A stretch of DNA of 64,000 bases from Ricordea florida (GCA_949710005.1 OX453272.1:43344657-43408656), one strand, 5' to 3'; positions 50,801-58,975 are shown, counted from the first letter of the stretch. Translations and numbers: made by a program. Notes: generated by a model from the letters alone, not told the origin.

Positions 50801-53584
50801 GATGGTCTCATCAAGCTGGGTGATTTTGGTTCCTCTATCAAATTAAAGAATCCTTTCCAAACTACTTACGGAGAAATAAGCAACATACGAGGGACAGTAG
50901 GTAACAGTATAATTAACTGAAATAATACTATTATAATGACAATGAATAATGAATAATAATGAAACAGGGAAGGGTCTAGTGTTTACAGTCGACTCCTGAC
51001 TCAAAACCTTGTCAACTTGACTCCAACCAAAATCCATTTCCCCTGGGTTTCCTTCATACATTTACTGTAATTTTACTGTTGGTAACTTGAACCTCCTGCT
51101 AATTCTACCGAACTTAAACTCGAGCTGTGTCTGTCACTGTATGACAGGTCAAACCAAACAGTGTACTGTGGCCCAAAACTTTGAGTCTATTTTTAAGCAG
51201 CCATGTAATCTTTGTCCTTTTTTGCATTACACAAAACGTGTCATTCCAGCCCAGGTTTCGCTGGTAAGGTCTTCTTTGCACTGTATCTTCTTAAAGTGTT
51301 GCTGCTAAAGTCCTTACATGTACTTCCAGTTATTTGTTCTCAACTCCTGATAACTTGAACTCCTACTAACTTGAACCTATAATTACAATTTCCCTTGAAG
51401 GTTTGAGTTATCAGAAGGCAACTGTATGTAAGCTCCCCTCTGTAATACATACAATTATCATAGTTTATGTCAAAGCAGTCTTAAGGAGAATTGGAACTTT
51501 CTGATTTGTTCTTCTTCAGTCAAGATTTTGCCACATAGACTGTTTCCATGGAAATGGTTGTGTGCCGTGTATTTTTGTTTACAAAAGCTGGCAAATTCAA
51601 AATTTGTGAATAAGACAGGAAAAAGAAAACATTTAAATACTCTCCTTCAAAGAAACTATGGAAAAGCTTGTACTACAGAGCTTAGTTACAAAAGTGTGCT
51701 TTTGTGTTATTGCTTAATTCAGAAGTGTGTTTTAACAGAAGAATAAACATGAATGGCGTTACTAGCTGCCAAATAAACTACTTACTAATTAAACCTAGCT
51801 TGCCTGGGTTGTACTGCGGAATGTTGAATCTCGGCCGTTTTTGAATGGGACCCAACTGCACTTGGTCTTTACTGTCATGACCTCGGGTCAATATTCCCCA
51901 GTACAGCCCCTGTGCTCGGTCAGTAAGCAGTTATAACTGTACCGTTGACTTGTCCATTTTTCACTGATTTCCTCATTTCTACTGCTTGGCTTGCTAGACA
52001 TATTAGTCTCCTCCAAGACTTATATGTACCACTTTTGTTATTGTTAGCGTACATGGCTCCTGAAGTTATAACCCTGGATAAAGGAGCTGGATATGGCAGA
52101 GCAGCAGATATCTGGAGTGTGGGCTGTGTGGTGGTTGAGATGGCTACTGGAAAGGTACATGTGCATGTTGGCCTGTACTCTAGAGAGCACCAGAGAAGCT
52201 ATCATCTGTAATTTGCTTCCCAAACTATTGTCAGAACATACAGGAAATCAAAAAGTCCTGATTGCACCATCTAGTCACCTTTGGTATCCAAACAAAATGT
52301 AGTTTTCAATTCATCTTGTCCGAGTCAAGCAACAATTGATTTTTGAGGGGAGCCTGAGGGGAAAGGTTGGGCATTCTTGTTTAAAAGATAATGGCTTTAG
52401 AATGTACAGAACAACAAAAAATCTTGCAGAAAGATAAAAGGATTTTGATTAAAAGAAAATCTAGCACAGTTGCACTCATGGAACAGAAATGCTTAAGGAG
52501 ATCAAATCGCCCAACTTCCGTTCTCGCTCCTCCTTCGCTGTTGAATTTAAATCTGCAACCTACCCTGCCTTCCTTGTCTTTCAGAAGTCAAGTGGAAGCC
52601 CCTTGTAGTAACATTTGAAGACTCCAAAGTGAAACTATCCTATGTGATGATGTGATTGTTCATGTGAGCTAAAATTTTGCATGGGCTCTATCATTTAAGA
52701 GGAACCTGTGGCCTGTATTTGGTTTTTCATTTTGGCATTCCAGGTGTGAAAAACCCAGCTATTTTCCAAGCCTTGGTTGGCTATTTGTTGATGCTGTTGG
52801 GAGCGGCAGGTCAAAATTCTAGGCTTTTTGTGTGCCTCCTTTCTCTGAAATGAAATGCTATTGAAACAGAAAATTATTAGTGTACTGCTGTCCTGTCAAA
52901 TAAGGAACTCTATAATGATACAGCTGATTTGTATTGTTTGTATTTTCATCCAAAGCATCACATATGATAGTTTCAATTGGGAGTCTTCATTTCCTAATCT
53001 TTTCACTGAATCCTTTATAGCCTCCTTGGCCTGAATGTGATAACAACTTTGTTATCATGTTTAAAGTTGGTGAAGGAGCAACACCAGCCATTCCAGAGAG
53101 TCTAAGTGAAGAGGGCCAGGATTTCTTGCTGTGTTGTTTTTTGCATGATCCATATGAAAGACAAACAGCCAGTGAATTGATGGACCATCCATTTGTGAAG
53201 GTAAGTTAAACTCACAAACATTCTATGTGTTAATCTTGATATTGTGCATTTCCAGAAAATATCCATACCTACCCCATGGAAGGTGAATGGAAATTCCAAG
53301 GGGGTGGGGGGTCTCAAAAGCCAAAATTTTAGAAGGAAAGTATGGAGCTTAACTGGAAATTCCAGAGGGGTGGGGGGATTCAAAACAAAAAGCCTTCCAT
53401 GGGAGGGGTATGGATATTTTCTGGAACAACACATTAACAAAAAGTGGTTTTAGTAGTCCATTAATTACTTGAATATACTACAATTTATACACTTAAGGTC
53501 AGGTCCCAAGGGAAACATCAGAATTACCGTAAGTGTTTTGTTATAATTATTTTTTAGACTTTTACTTCAACAGTGACAGAATGA
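20260..53584 (+). CDS. MAP3K4: MAP3K4 (MEKK4) MAP kinase kinase kinase, 22 exons, 1,674 aa
   Basis: MAP3K4 phosphorylates MKK3/6 and MKK4/7, feeding p38 and JNK; in vertebrates GADD45 proteins relieve its autoinhibition. Reconstructed exons: 20260-21790, 27329-28086, 28985-29137, 30523-30680, 31821-31928, 33329-33512, 34690-34754, 36078-36273, 39709-39858, 41081-41242, 42154-42287, 42596-42677, 44287-44362, 44864-45079, 46294-46560, 48080-48150, 49081-49197, 50171-50330, 50778-50900, 52048-52154, 53021-53200, 53558-53584. All introns are GT...AG, phases match at every junction, and the total is 5,025 nt. Length is close to human (about 1,608 aa). The start ATG has a good context (AAAATGGCG). 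An N-terminal acidic/basic region, the long conserved MEKK4 N-terminal domain and a C-terminal kinase domain with all catalytic residues appear in that order. Exon 2's 5' boundary is the least certain; alternative splicing cannot be excluded. Confidence 0.93.
21893..21971 (+). repeat. CCCTTTAAGCCC short repeat (intron 1)
   Basis: It begins AACCCTTTAAGCCCCAAGG and ends AGGGCTCAAAAGGTT, with GGTCTCCCTGTGACA and AAAATCATCTGGCGTTAG between. It belongs to a family with two tandem copies at 30715-30925 and single copies at 46938 and 49282, all in the same orientation. Confidence 0.75.
22788..23624 (-). pseudogene. 5'-truncated non-LTR retrotransposon reverse transcriptase fragment
   Basis: On the - strand the sequence enters with [18 protein letters not shown], a reverse-transcriptase palm motif. 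It loses the catalytic YADD region through deletion and frameshift, then resumes with [36 protein letters not shown] and the C-terminal [19 protein letters not shown]. This is the usual end of a CR1/L2/Jockey-like ORF2. A frame change occurs near 23020. It is a dead insertion antisense in MAP3K4 intron 1. Confidence 0.85.
23640..27328 (+). other. Remainder of MAP3K4 intron 1
   Basis: No other gene is recognised. A small tandem duplication of GAGACTTCAAGCT lies at about 26827-26876, and a family of GGGGCATTCATTTGCCTGT-like repeats occurs at about 24125-24425. Multiple open frames of 60-80 codons show no domain. Confidence 0.4.
27329..28086 (+). CDS. MAP3K4: MAP3K4 exon 2: acidic tract and start of the conserved core
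   Basis: The exon starts after AAATTAAG in phase 1 (completing GCT) and is open for 252 codons. Codons at about 27418-27490 are almost pure GAT/GAC/AAT, encoding an Asp/Asn run; human MEKK4 has a Glu/Asp-rich stretch at the same place. The conserved core resumes with [14 protein letters not shown] (human YRPFVDKALKQMGL) and ends [20 protein letters not shown]. The donor is CAG|GTAAGA. A middle segment with paired Cys and His residues ([15 protein letters not shown]) has no counterpart in the human protein that I recall. Confidence 0.88.
28367..28830 (+). mobile_element. SINE family A copy split by a MITE (intron 2)
   Basis: GGTGATGGCACAGAGTGTG and TTGTTTCCTTAGGCA match the body of the SINE at 5820. 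The segment at 28798-28830 (GACTAGGATCCCATCTACC) matches the 3' part of the same family. The two parts are separated by the insertion at 28521-28793. Confidence 0.6.
28521..28793. mobile_element. 273-bp MITE with perfect 20-bp TIRs
   Basis: The ends TTGCAAGAGGCCCTGCCAGG and CCTGGCAGGGCCTCTTGCAA are exact inverted repeats. The interior is T/G-rich with repeated TGTCGCT/TGTCGG words and no coding frame. It sits inside a SINE of family A. Confidence 0.8.
28985..44362 (+). CDS. MAP3K4: MAP3K4 exons 3-13: conserved MEKK4 N-terminal domain
   Basis: Eleven small exons encode residues about 764-1252. Recognisable blocks: [19 protein letters not shown] (exon 3), [18 protein letters not shown] and RGGEVEGG (exon 4), [14 protein letters not shown] (exon 5), [13 protein letters not shown] (exon 6), [14 protein letters not shown] (exon 7), [10 protein letters not shown] (exon 8), ASAIERVDQ and YHFGFE (exon 10), [18 protein letters not shown] (exon 11), WANQGLDFL (exon 12) and ISHVIGS (exon 13). 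Each lines up in order with human MEKK4. The domain is helical and thought to hold the kinase inactive. I note no frameshift or in-frame stop. Confidence 0.9.
29320..29530. repeat. ~23-bp minisatellite (intron 3)
   Basis: Around nine degenerate units of the form AAGCTTAGCGGTCCAC (AGTCCACAAGCTTAGTGGTT, GGTCCACAAGTTTAGC) lie in tandem. Confidence 0.75.
30715..30925 (+). repeat. Two tandem CCCTTTAAGCCC repeats (intron 4)
   Basis: Two copies of about 100 bp lie at about 30717-30814 and 30829-30925, about 95% alike. Each has AAGCCCTGAGG at the left and GGGGCTTAAAG at the right, so the ends are inverted repeats. The duplication is recent compared with the other family members. Confidence 0.8.
31030..31162. 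mobile_element. Palindromic MITE, GTTGTGGTTCAATTTT family (intron 4)
   Basis: Arms GTGGTTCAATTTTATCC and GGATAAAATTGAACCACAA enclose TTTGTTT...GAAACAAAAG arms and a GATATGGTAATGTAGGATAA core. Copies occur at 35447-35585 and, cut by the window end, from about 63930. Confidence 0.8.
32020..32145. repeat. Hairpin (intron 5)
   Basis: CTGGTTAAATTTGATTTAAAC and its near complement AAATCAAATTTAACCAG, with inner arms CTAGGTTGGTTT / AAACTAACCTAG, form one long imperfect stem. Confidence 0.65.
32655..33065 (+). mobile_element. SINE family C, two tandem copies (intron 5)
   Basis: Two tRNA-like heads (TATAACTCAGTGGTAGAACA at about 32668 and ACAGCTCAGTGGTAGAGTGT at about 32933) are each followed by a degenerate B box (GTAGGTTTGATTCC; GTAGGTTAGACTCC) and a shared body with GGAAGAACTT and TTTTCTGAGTTTACC. 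The segment between them (GATGTTTGTCCCATGAACC) recurs inverted at about 59395-59420, so it is part of the family. Confidence 0.65.
34838..35264. mobile_element. ~427-bp TIR element (intron 7)
   Basis: AGGGAATCCATCAGGAAATTG and CAATTTCCTGATGGATTCC form the termini. Internally AAAAACCTTGC / GCACAAGGTTTTT, CCAATT.. AGGTCTGTAGCCCTT / AAGGGCTATAGA and AATGTCAAATTTCAC / GTGAAATTTGACATT also pair, so the whole element is one long imperfect hairpin. No coding frame. Confidence 0.75.
35275..35425 (+). mobile_element. SINE family D (intron 7)
   Basis: The tRNA-like head has an A box (CTCAGTTGGTTAGAGTG) and a good B box (GGGTTCAAATCCC), with a body TTTTTTGAGGTCTT. A second copy is at 35668-35830 and a partial one near 45525-45600. 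It is immediately followed by a palindromic MITE. Confidence 0.65.
35447..35585. mobile_element. Palindromic MITE, GTTGTGGTTCAATTTT family, copy 2 (intron 7)
   Basis: It has the same termini and the same GGTATGGTAATGTATTATAA core as the copy at 31030-31162. Arms are about 55 bp and nearly identical. Confidence 0.8.
35668..35830 (+). mobile_element. SINE family D, copy 2 (intron 7)
   Basis: It shares GGTTAGAGTATTGCACTGG, a degenerate B box (GAGTTTGATTCC) and TTTTTTCAGGTCTTAGC with the copy at 35275. The head is diverged. Confidence 0.55.
36553..38824. mobile_element. 2,272-bp element with ~724-bp terminal inverted repeats, TA-flanked (intron 8)
   Basis: The left arm (36553 to about 37276) begins TGGGCGGCCGTCACCACC; the right arm (about 38101-38824) ends with its reverse complement. 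TA lies directly outside both ends (36551-36552 and 38825-38826), consistent with a TA target-site duplication. The arms are almost identical: the 63-codon shadow frame read from each (37021-37212 on -, 38165-38356 on +) differs by one residue. No transposase is recognised. A smaller element is nested at 37275-37796. High arm identity suggests recent insertion or gene conversion. Confidence 0.8.
37275..37796. mobile_element. Inner 522-bp element with 56-bp TIRs
   Basis: GGAAACAAGGGGTTTACG at 37275 and its reverse complement ending at 37796 border arms of 56 bp, with the inner ends at CCGTTTGCAA and TTGCAAACGG. The interior contains an open frame ending at 37667 ([18 protein letters not shown]...), which could be captured coding DNA but is unrecognised. 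Confidence 0.6.
40165..40705 (+). mobile_element. Repeat with CTGTCCAATTTGGAA motifs, hairpin and a 90-codon frame (intron 9)
   Basis: CTGTCCAATTTGGAA occurs at about 40159 and 40208. A strong hairpin at about 40577-40703 has arms CTGTCCAATTTGGAAATAAT / ATTATTTCCAAATTGGACAG around AGCCAATTTTGGCT. Between them a frame at 40293-40565 reads acidic then [18 protein letters not shown] and [11 protein letters not shown]. The latter faintly resembles the N-terminal region of DUF3504/Crypton-like recombinase proteins (WL-VF-EW pattern). That link is weak. Confidence 0.45.
42776..44107. mobile_element. ~1.3-kb TIR element (intron 12)
   Basis: The left end (CTGATTGGCTGAGAGCAGTG, CAGTTCAAGTGTAACACCAG) is mirrored at the right end (CTGGTGTTACAC, CAGTTCAACTGCACTGCTC). 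The unit GTGTAACACCAGTGCAAAAA is tandemly repeated about three times at the left. The interior is related to 6890-7810 and contains a palindrome at 43097-43232 (arms TTTGGAATTAATTTG and ACTCGCCGAAGCGGC core). A shorter relative is at 58605-58975. No transposase frame. Confidence 0.65.
44864..45079 (+). CDS. MAP3K4: MAP3K4 exon 14: Pro/Ser-rich linker
   Basis: Encodes residues about 1253-1324, low-complexity and rich in Pro, Ser and Gln ([25 protein letters not shown]). The equivalent human stretch also has Ser/Pro-rich sequence between the N-terminal domain and the kinase domain. Ends AAACA|GTGAGT in phase 1. Confidence 0.85.
45187..45360 (+). mobile_element. SINE family C (intron 14)
   Basis: tRNA-like head CTATAGCTCAGTGGTAGAGC, B box GTAGGTTTGACTC, body TTGGAAGAACTCAG and CTCCAAGTTTGCCTGTGA. 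A partial SINE of family D (GACACTGGTATTTGC, AGGTTTGAATCC) lies at about 45525-45600. Confidence 0.65.
46115..46200. repeat. (GTAT)n/(GTTT) microsatellite (intron 14)
   Basis: GTAT and GTTT tetranucleotides alternate over about 85 bp, about 95 bp before exon 15. Confidence 0.85.
46294..53584 (+). CDS. MAP3K4: MAP3K4 exons 15-22: kinase domain
   Basis: The catalytic domain starts near residue 1405 with [17 protein letters not shown]. The glycine loop (GEGQFG 1414-1419) is split by intron 15 at its first Gly. Landmarks: AVK Lys1436, alpha-C Glu1454, HRD 1525-1527 with Lys1529 and Asn1532, DFG 1545-1547, and GTV|AYMAPE (Ala1574-Glu1576) across exons 19/20. [15 protein letters not shown] and HPFVK close the domain. 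The last exon encodes only TFTSTVTE and the stop, divergent from the human VCTDEE tail. All catalytic residues are intact, so an active STE11-type kinase is expected. Confidence 0.93.
46938..47018 (+). repeat. CCCTTTAAGCC short repeat (intron 15)
   Basis: AACCCTTTAAGCCTTAAGG to AGGGTGTAAAGGATTAA with GGTCTCCCTGTAACA inside. Same family and orientation as 21893 and 30715. Confidence 0.75.
47105..47262. mobile_element. Inverted-repeat element (intron 15)
   Basis: GCCATGTATTACACTGTGATA / TATCACAGTGGTATACATGGC arms extended by AAAGAAGCC / GGCTGAAGCTTCTT, with inner CATTTGAAA / TTTCAAATG. About 155 bp, no coding. Confidence 0.7.
47728..48077 (+). mobile_element. SINE family B, near full length, abutting exon 16
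   Basis: tRNA-like head with A-box-like GTTGGTAGAGCACTGGAC and a B box (GCGGGTTCAAAACCC), followed by GGCCGGACCAACACTC, TCTTCTCGGATAAGGAC and TTCCCGGTGT. The 3' end GCGCAATATAAATGG is followed by about nine TTA units that run directly into the exon 16 acceptor (ACAG at 48076-48079). Confidence 0.8.
48465..48980. mobile_element. ~515-bp palindromic element (intron 16)
   Basis: Outer arms CTATTGTTTTCAAACTCTAAAAG / CTTTTAGAGTTTGAAAACAATAG and inner arms around 48690-48870 (GTTTACCAGTGTAATAAACCAC / GTGATTTATTACGCTGGTAA, CTTGTAAATCAC / GTGAGTTACAAG) pair around a centre near 48778. No coding frame. Confidence 0.7.
49282..49381 (+). repeat. CCCTTTAA short repeat (intron 17)
   Basis: ACCCTTTAACTCTGAAGG to GGAAAGGGTTAA with GGTCTCCCTTTGACAAG and GCCAGAGTAAAATCTATAAAG. 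Same family and orientation as the other intronic copies. Confidence 0.75.
53243..53433. mobile_element. ~190-bp MITE in the last MAP3K4 intron
   Basis: TTCCAGAAAATATCCATACC and GGTATGGATATTTTCTGGAA are exact terminal inverted repeats; inner ACCCCATGGAAGG / CCTTCCATGGGAG also pair. GGAAATTCCA-GGGGTGGGGG occurs twice inside. It fills more than half of the 357-bp intron 21. Confidence 0.85.
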
Positions 53585-54409
53585 ATCAAAGCAACGTTGG
53601 TATACCTATAGGAACACAGAGATCATACTCCAAAATGCTGAATGAACAATTTACAAAGTACCTGAAATAGCACTCTGTGAACTTGAAAGTTCAATAACTT
53701 TGAAACTAGTTGCTTTTTAACTTGAGGCTCCATGTTTGTGATCATTTACAAAACCAAAAATTTGCTGTAATTTTCCTGCCTCTTATTGTGTGATCCTCTA
53801 ACATGCTCACATGCTGAATTATATCTTCCTAACACACAGGACCATGTGACCGTGAATCAACCAATGGTTGTCCCTGTTTATTTGAGTGAAAGTCTAGGAG
53901 TATACCAATATCTTATAAAATTTAACTGGGTCCCTAAGTAGTGGAAAAAATCATTAAAAAGCTTTGCAGACTGAAGATAATCAAACCAACCTGCCAACCA
54001 TTATATCCAAAGTTCACCCCAGAGGGTCTATTCTTCTGTAAACATTTTTTGGAATTTTAGCTTAACACTGATCCCTGCTCTTGTGGTCTGTTAACCCTCC
54101 TTTGTAAAAAATTAATTTTATGAGTAAATGAAGGGTTAAAGTGGAGTGAATATTAATTCATCTTCGATGGATTTTTTAAAGGGTCAGTTGAAGTTTCAAT
54201 AGGATGCATATCAGTGTTTTGTGAAAGACCCATCTCAAAAAACAATCATTATTATTATATAAATACCAGTCAAATACCAGGTGAACACTAATGCAAAAAC
54301 ATGAGAGCTTTACACATGTGGAAATACTTTAACACCATTGCTATGGTTACACAATAGATTGTGCCTTAGAACTACAAAGGGCATTGAAATGAAATTGTTA
54401 GATATATAA
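53585..54409. other. MAP3K4 3' flank
   Basis: Presumed 3' UTR and downstream DNA. An ATTAAA lies near 53953 and an AATAAA at 54427 (inside a MITE-like repeat); neither can be assigned confidently as the polyadenylation signal. Confidence 0.35.
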
Positions 54410-54600
54410 TATTTGGTGTTTTATATAATAAACAGAACATTATATGACTGCTTGGAGTTATGAAACAACTCTTGTTGTGTTGAAAAACATTTTGCTTGTT
54501 TGCTTCGCTCACTTGTAAAATATTTTATTCAACACTTGAAGATCTAGAGAAATCCATGCGCCCATGTAATACCCTCTGTTTATTACTTGACATTGTATTG
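54410..54600. mobile_element. Inverted-repeat element downstream of MAP3K4
   Basis: TATAATAAACAGAACATTATATG at the left faces CATGTAATACCCTCTGTTTATTAC at the right. Inner words GTGTTGAAAAACATTTTGC and TGTAAAATATTTTATTCAACAC also pair. No coding. Confidence 0.6.
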
Positions 54601-54828
54601 TTATACATCATGACCTAGTTTAAGATCTCAATTTTTGATCCAGTTAGCTTTCAGGTGACCAACTGGTCATGTATGCAATCATTTCTGATCAACACTTTGT
54701 GTTTTTCTTTTTGTTTCAACAGTGTTGCTGAAGTTTAATGGTTGTCAGTCATTTACCCTGTTGAGCAACTTGACAGCCATCTTACAGTATGCTTGATTTA
54801 TTATAATTGTCTGACAATGTAGTTACTT

Positions 54829-55040
54829 CAATGTGGATTGTGATGTTTCGACTGCTTACTGCTGGTCTTCTTCAAGGAATGAGGTCAACTGGTTACTGTA
54901 CAGTGTTTTGTAGGTTTTGTGGTACACTCTTTCTTGTACATTTTGATCCGGCTATTGTTCTTGTGAATTGTTGTTTTCCTCAGAAGTTGGTTGTGATGTG
55001 TTTTGATAGTCAGCATCCATGCTTCAGGAAGTACGATAGC
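54829..55040 (-). repeat. Repeat with GAAGAAGACCAGC...GTCGAAAC motif
   Basis: On the - strand it reads TTGAAGAAGACCAGCAGTAA, then CAGTCGAAACATCACAATCCAC, related to the arms at 10894-11036. The motif recalls Penelope-like repeat ends; no reverse-transcriptase frame is recognisable. Confidence 0.4.
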
Positions 55041-58000
55041 GTTTTCCCTTCTGATGTTGTTAGGGAGAAGTCTTATTTGAATTGCGTCTGTTACCTTTCT
55101 TGTGTACCTGTGGGTGTCATGATCAATGAATTGAACATGTTCTCACTGCAGCTTGCATCTGGTTTCATTGGCATGGTCAGAAACAGCACACCACATCCAA
55201 GTGACTAATCTGTGAGACAAGTGAAAGAGTTAATATAACAGCTTCATCATCCATGATGACCAATAACATATTAGATAACAATAACTTGTGTAATCTTCCA
55301 ATGAAGTGTTCTCTCCCACCTGTAACTTGCACAATCCCACAAAATTAATCCATATCCCATGCTCTGAGCATGAAACATAGTAAAATATTACTTTTAATTG
55401 GTTCCAATTTGTAAAAAAAAATCTCAAAATAGCACAATGATGCCCTTAAGCTTGCTATTATTGTTATAGAATAATGGCACCTATGGTATTAAAATAGTTT
55501 AACTATTTACCAATTTTTTAACACATTAACGTACAAGCCTGTCAATCATTATTATGATTTGGTGTAGTAGCCTCCAAAATGTGCTCCATGGTAAACAAAA
55601 ATTGGACTGCAAAACAGATTTTAGCCTGGGACCTTATGAAAGAAAAAAGAAAACAATATCTTTCCTTACAGATTTTTTCATCCAGCAATAGCCACTTATT
55701 AGAGTTGATCAAAAATTATTGCTTGTAAGACTGTTGTTTATTTTTGTGTGTAGTAATTACAGCATTATAAGACCTGACAGAAAGTACTGTCAAGTTAATG
55801 TTAACTATGTTACAAACATACCGCTAGCACAGTTATAGAAAACAATTGACTTTCTGCTGGGAGTTGTGTGGTTCACGTCAAAAAAAAACCTCATCAGATT
55901 AGGATAGGTTTATCTATAATTAAAAGATTTTAATCGTCTGAAGCATGAGTAATTTGATACAGTACCTTGAGTGAACAAGTTTACAACAGTTGCTAAATCT
56001 AAGTATAAATGTTCTGGCCAAAAAGGAGGCAAAACAATTGTTTTAACCACGGCAACATTGGAGGTATGGTGGTTTATAGAACATTAGCCAAACTGTGCTG
56101 AGAGACAAAAATAATTATCAGGAGTATAGAGGTAACTAGGTCTCAAATAACATTGTTTTTGTATTTTCCTTTTTTGTTTTTGTGAAATTGTTTATATTAG
56201 TCAATGAGATTGGTGAAAAATAATTGGAAATTATGAAAACTGCTCACCTTTTTGGCAGACCATTACTTAATGTCACCAAAAGATTTTTAAATTAATATTA
56301 ATATAGAACTTTTGTTGCCTTAATTAGTTTTGTTGCTTTCACTCTGAACTTATGGCCAACTTCCAGTTACCTGCCTGCCTAGAAATTAGAAATTTCATCT
56401 TGACATTTCATAAATGAATGAAACCAAAACAAAAATATCTATTGATAAGGGGATATTGTACTCGTTCATCACCAGTCAATTTATTTTAGATTGTGAAGTA
56501 ACAACTCTTTGAGAGTTGCATAAGAGTTTGTAATGTACATAGCGAGTGTAAATATGAGTCTGTGGAATGTATTCTTGTTAAAAATACCAAAAAATAATTC
56601 TGATACATGGTTGTAGACATTTTTTACATTTTTGTGGCAGGACCAAGAGAAAAGAAATCTTGAGAGTTTTTCATAAATATTTAATTAAGTAGGATAAGAG
56701 TGTAATACAGTCGTGCAGTATGTACATGTAATAATGCAAATTAGCTTGCTGTTCTCCCCAAGGAGCTACCTCTGTACTGGAAACTTAGTTTAGTGGTGTA
56801 GCTAACTGCCTCTGTATCACAGAGGAATCATCAGATGTTTATATATCCCCCTCAGGAAGGAGTGGCTGTATGTTGTATGTAACTTGGTTTCTGAAAGTAT
56901 AGTACTGTTAGTATGCTCTTGAGATAGACTGTTTGAGTTCTAAACAGGCGTTAATCTATACAGTCTCGCATATAGTTTCTATACAAACAATAGGCCCTGG
57001 ATATTTGTGAGGCCTATATCTGAGCTAGGCTCCCAACAAGGTATTTTTCCTGTATGGCTTAGGTCATGGCTGGGTACCAACACTCATGTGCAGGTTAGCC
57101 ACTTGCTTTAATACATGTATCTACAGTACTTTGCCAAAGTTGACTTTAGCAATGAAAATTGAGCCTATGAGGTTCCTAAGCTCGCCATCCTTTTGCCTTC
57201 TCTCTGGACAGTGAGAAGTGATCTGTTGGTTTACAAAATCTATCGTAGCCTCCTTACAAATGCAGATGTTCCTTGGGTTCACCACACATTCCTTTCCAAA
57301 GAAAGTCTGTGTAGGAGGCTAAATCCAGCCCAACATTGCAAAAGAACATCTTAGATTGCCTTAAAAGGTAAGACCGCTAGTCACTTATGTACAGCATTTG
57401 GTCACTGCAGCAGCACTGCAGTGTATTTGGTAATACATTCATGTCCTATATACACCAAACATTTAAAGCATTGTAACTCTTCTGCTTTTCAAGATATCTT
57501 GCTGAAAAAATTCATGTAAACAAAGAATCAAGTAAGAAACAACTTGTAGAAGTATAACATTTTTTGCTGCAATGTTATCGTGTAATTATCGATTGAAAAC
57601 TCAAACAGGTCTGGAAGAACGGCTCCAAAATATAAGACATGAATGTATTACCGTGTATTTTATCAGGTGGCTGCTGGGGAGAACTGCTGATTATAATAAT
57701 GAATTGTCTTCGTCTAATGAGGCAAATAAATTTGGAAACAATTTTTCAGACCATATGTGTTTGTTTATTGTCAATTGACTCAGAACTAATTAATTTATTT
57801 TTATATTGTTCCATATTATATGGCTGGTGGTGTGAGTGGGCAAGACAAGCTGAGTCCTGAGTTCTGATTGCCTACCCAAGTGGGCAAGATAGGTCTATCT
57901 TGTCCGCTCAGGATTTCCTGCATTGTTCCGCAAAACTGCCAGATAATTAATCCTTTATTGACCAAGCTTGCTTGGTCAAGATGGCTAGTTATTGGACTTG

Positions 58001-58217
58001 TTCTTTAATGCATTTTTATTGATCGATATGTAGTCAAGGTCAATAAAAACAGAAAACAGAACTTGTAAGGGATTTATTATATGGCCTTTAGTCTGTGTAC
58101 TTGTAGCCGAATACTCATGTTTAGGCTCAGGGGCAATTAGAAACCAAGCTTGTGTTTCCTATGGGAGACCACCTTCCTTTCTAGTTCTTATGAACCATGG
58201 TTTCTGATGTCTAAGCT
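55041..58217. other. Intergenic between MAP3K4 and PSMG1
   Basis: No gene is recognised. Short open frames (up to 133 codons at 54807-55208) lack domains. A repeat-like segment with CAAGCTTGCTTGG and AAGTGGGCAAGATAGG words is at about 57840-58060. Confidence 0.4.
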
Positions 58218-58220
58218 AAG

Positions 58221-58258
58221 GCCTGGTTCAATAACATCATTTGTTTGAACCAGATCCA
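58221..58258. mobile_element. Truncated palindromic MITE, copy 3
   Basis: GGCCTGGTTCAA and TTTGAACCAGATCC face each other with almost no interior; the termini match 9489-9609 and 19388-19510. An internal deletion derivative. Confidence 0.5.
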
Positions 58259-58604
58259 ATGCAATTAGCAAGTTATAAGTTCAGCATCACAATCCACGGG
58301 GAATGTCTTTTTAATAAGTTTAGACATTTTTCTCATCTGACATAAGGATAGTAATGTTAACTTTGGAGCAGCTTTGATTCCCATGCCAACATTTTTATTT
58401 GCCTTACTTAATGCAAAAAAAACCCTGAAATTATTAAAACCTATTTCGTAAGCCATTTTACACTTGTACACTAGGAAAACCCCTTAAAGCCATTTTAGAA
58501 GAGGGACCAAAATAATGTCTGGTACACAAGGAGTTCAAAGCAGAAATTACATTTTATTTGAGGATTTAATTTACAGCAACTAATAATTATTATACCAGTA
58601 CATG

Positions 58605-58610
58605 GAAAAA

Positions 58611-58642
<32 letters not shown>

Positions 58643-58975
58643 TTTCAAGTGTAACACCAGTGCAAATTGGACATCAAAATTCTGGATTATGATTGGCTGA
58701 AAGATAATAGGAAATGTTCTGTGCCAATGATATCTTGTAAAATGATGACAAAAATCTTCCACTGAAACTTTGAAAAGAGTTTTTGCAAGAGAGAAAAAAT
58801 GGCTGCATTAAATATAGAAAGGTTTAATCTGGCCAATACTTTTTTTCATGTTTATATTATAAATAAGTAATCATACAGTTTTTCTCTTGCCTAAGCGGCT
58901 TGTGAAATTTCAGCTTTTTGAAAAACTCACTCCTGCAAATTAATTCCTAATTGAACTTGAAACTGTATGACTACC
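58605..58975. mobile_element. Shorter relative of the 42776-44107 TIR element
   Basis: GATTCTGATTGGCTGAGAGC, AAGTGTAACACCAGTGCAAA, TCTGGATTATGATTGGCTGA, and at the right TTCAGCTTTTTGAAAAACTC match the larger element in order. Internally deleted. Confidence 0.65.

Noticed and set aside
52391..52618. 75-codon open frame in intron 20
   Set aside because: No domain, and not bounded by splice sites that keep phase with exons 20 and 21.
54427..54432. AATAAA as the MAP3K4 polyadenylation signal
   Set aside because: It lies in an inverted-repeat element 840 bp past the stop; no transcript evidence is available.
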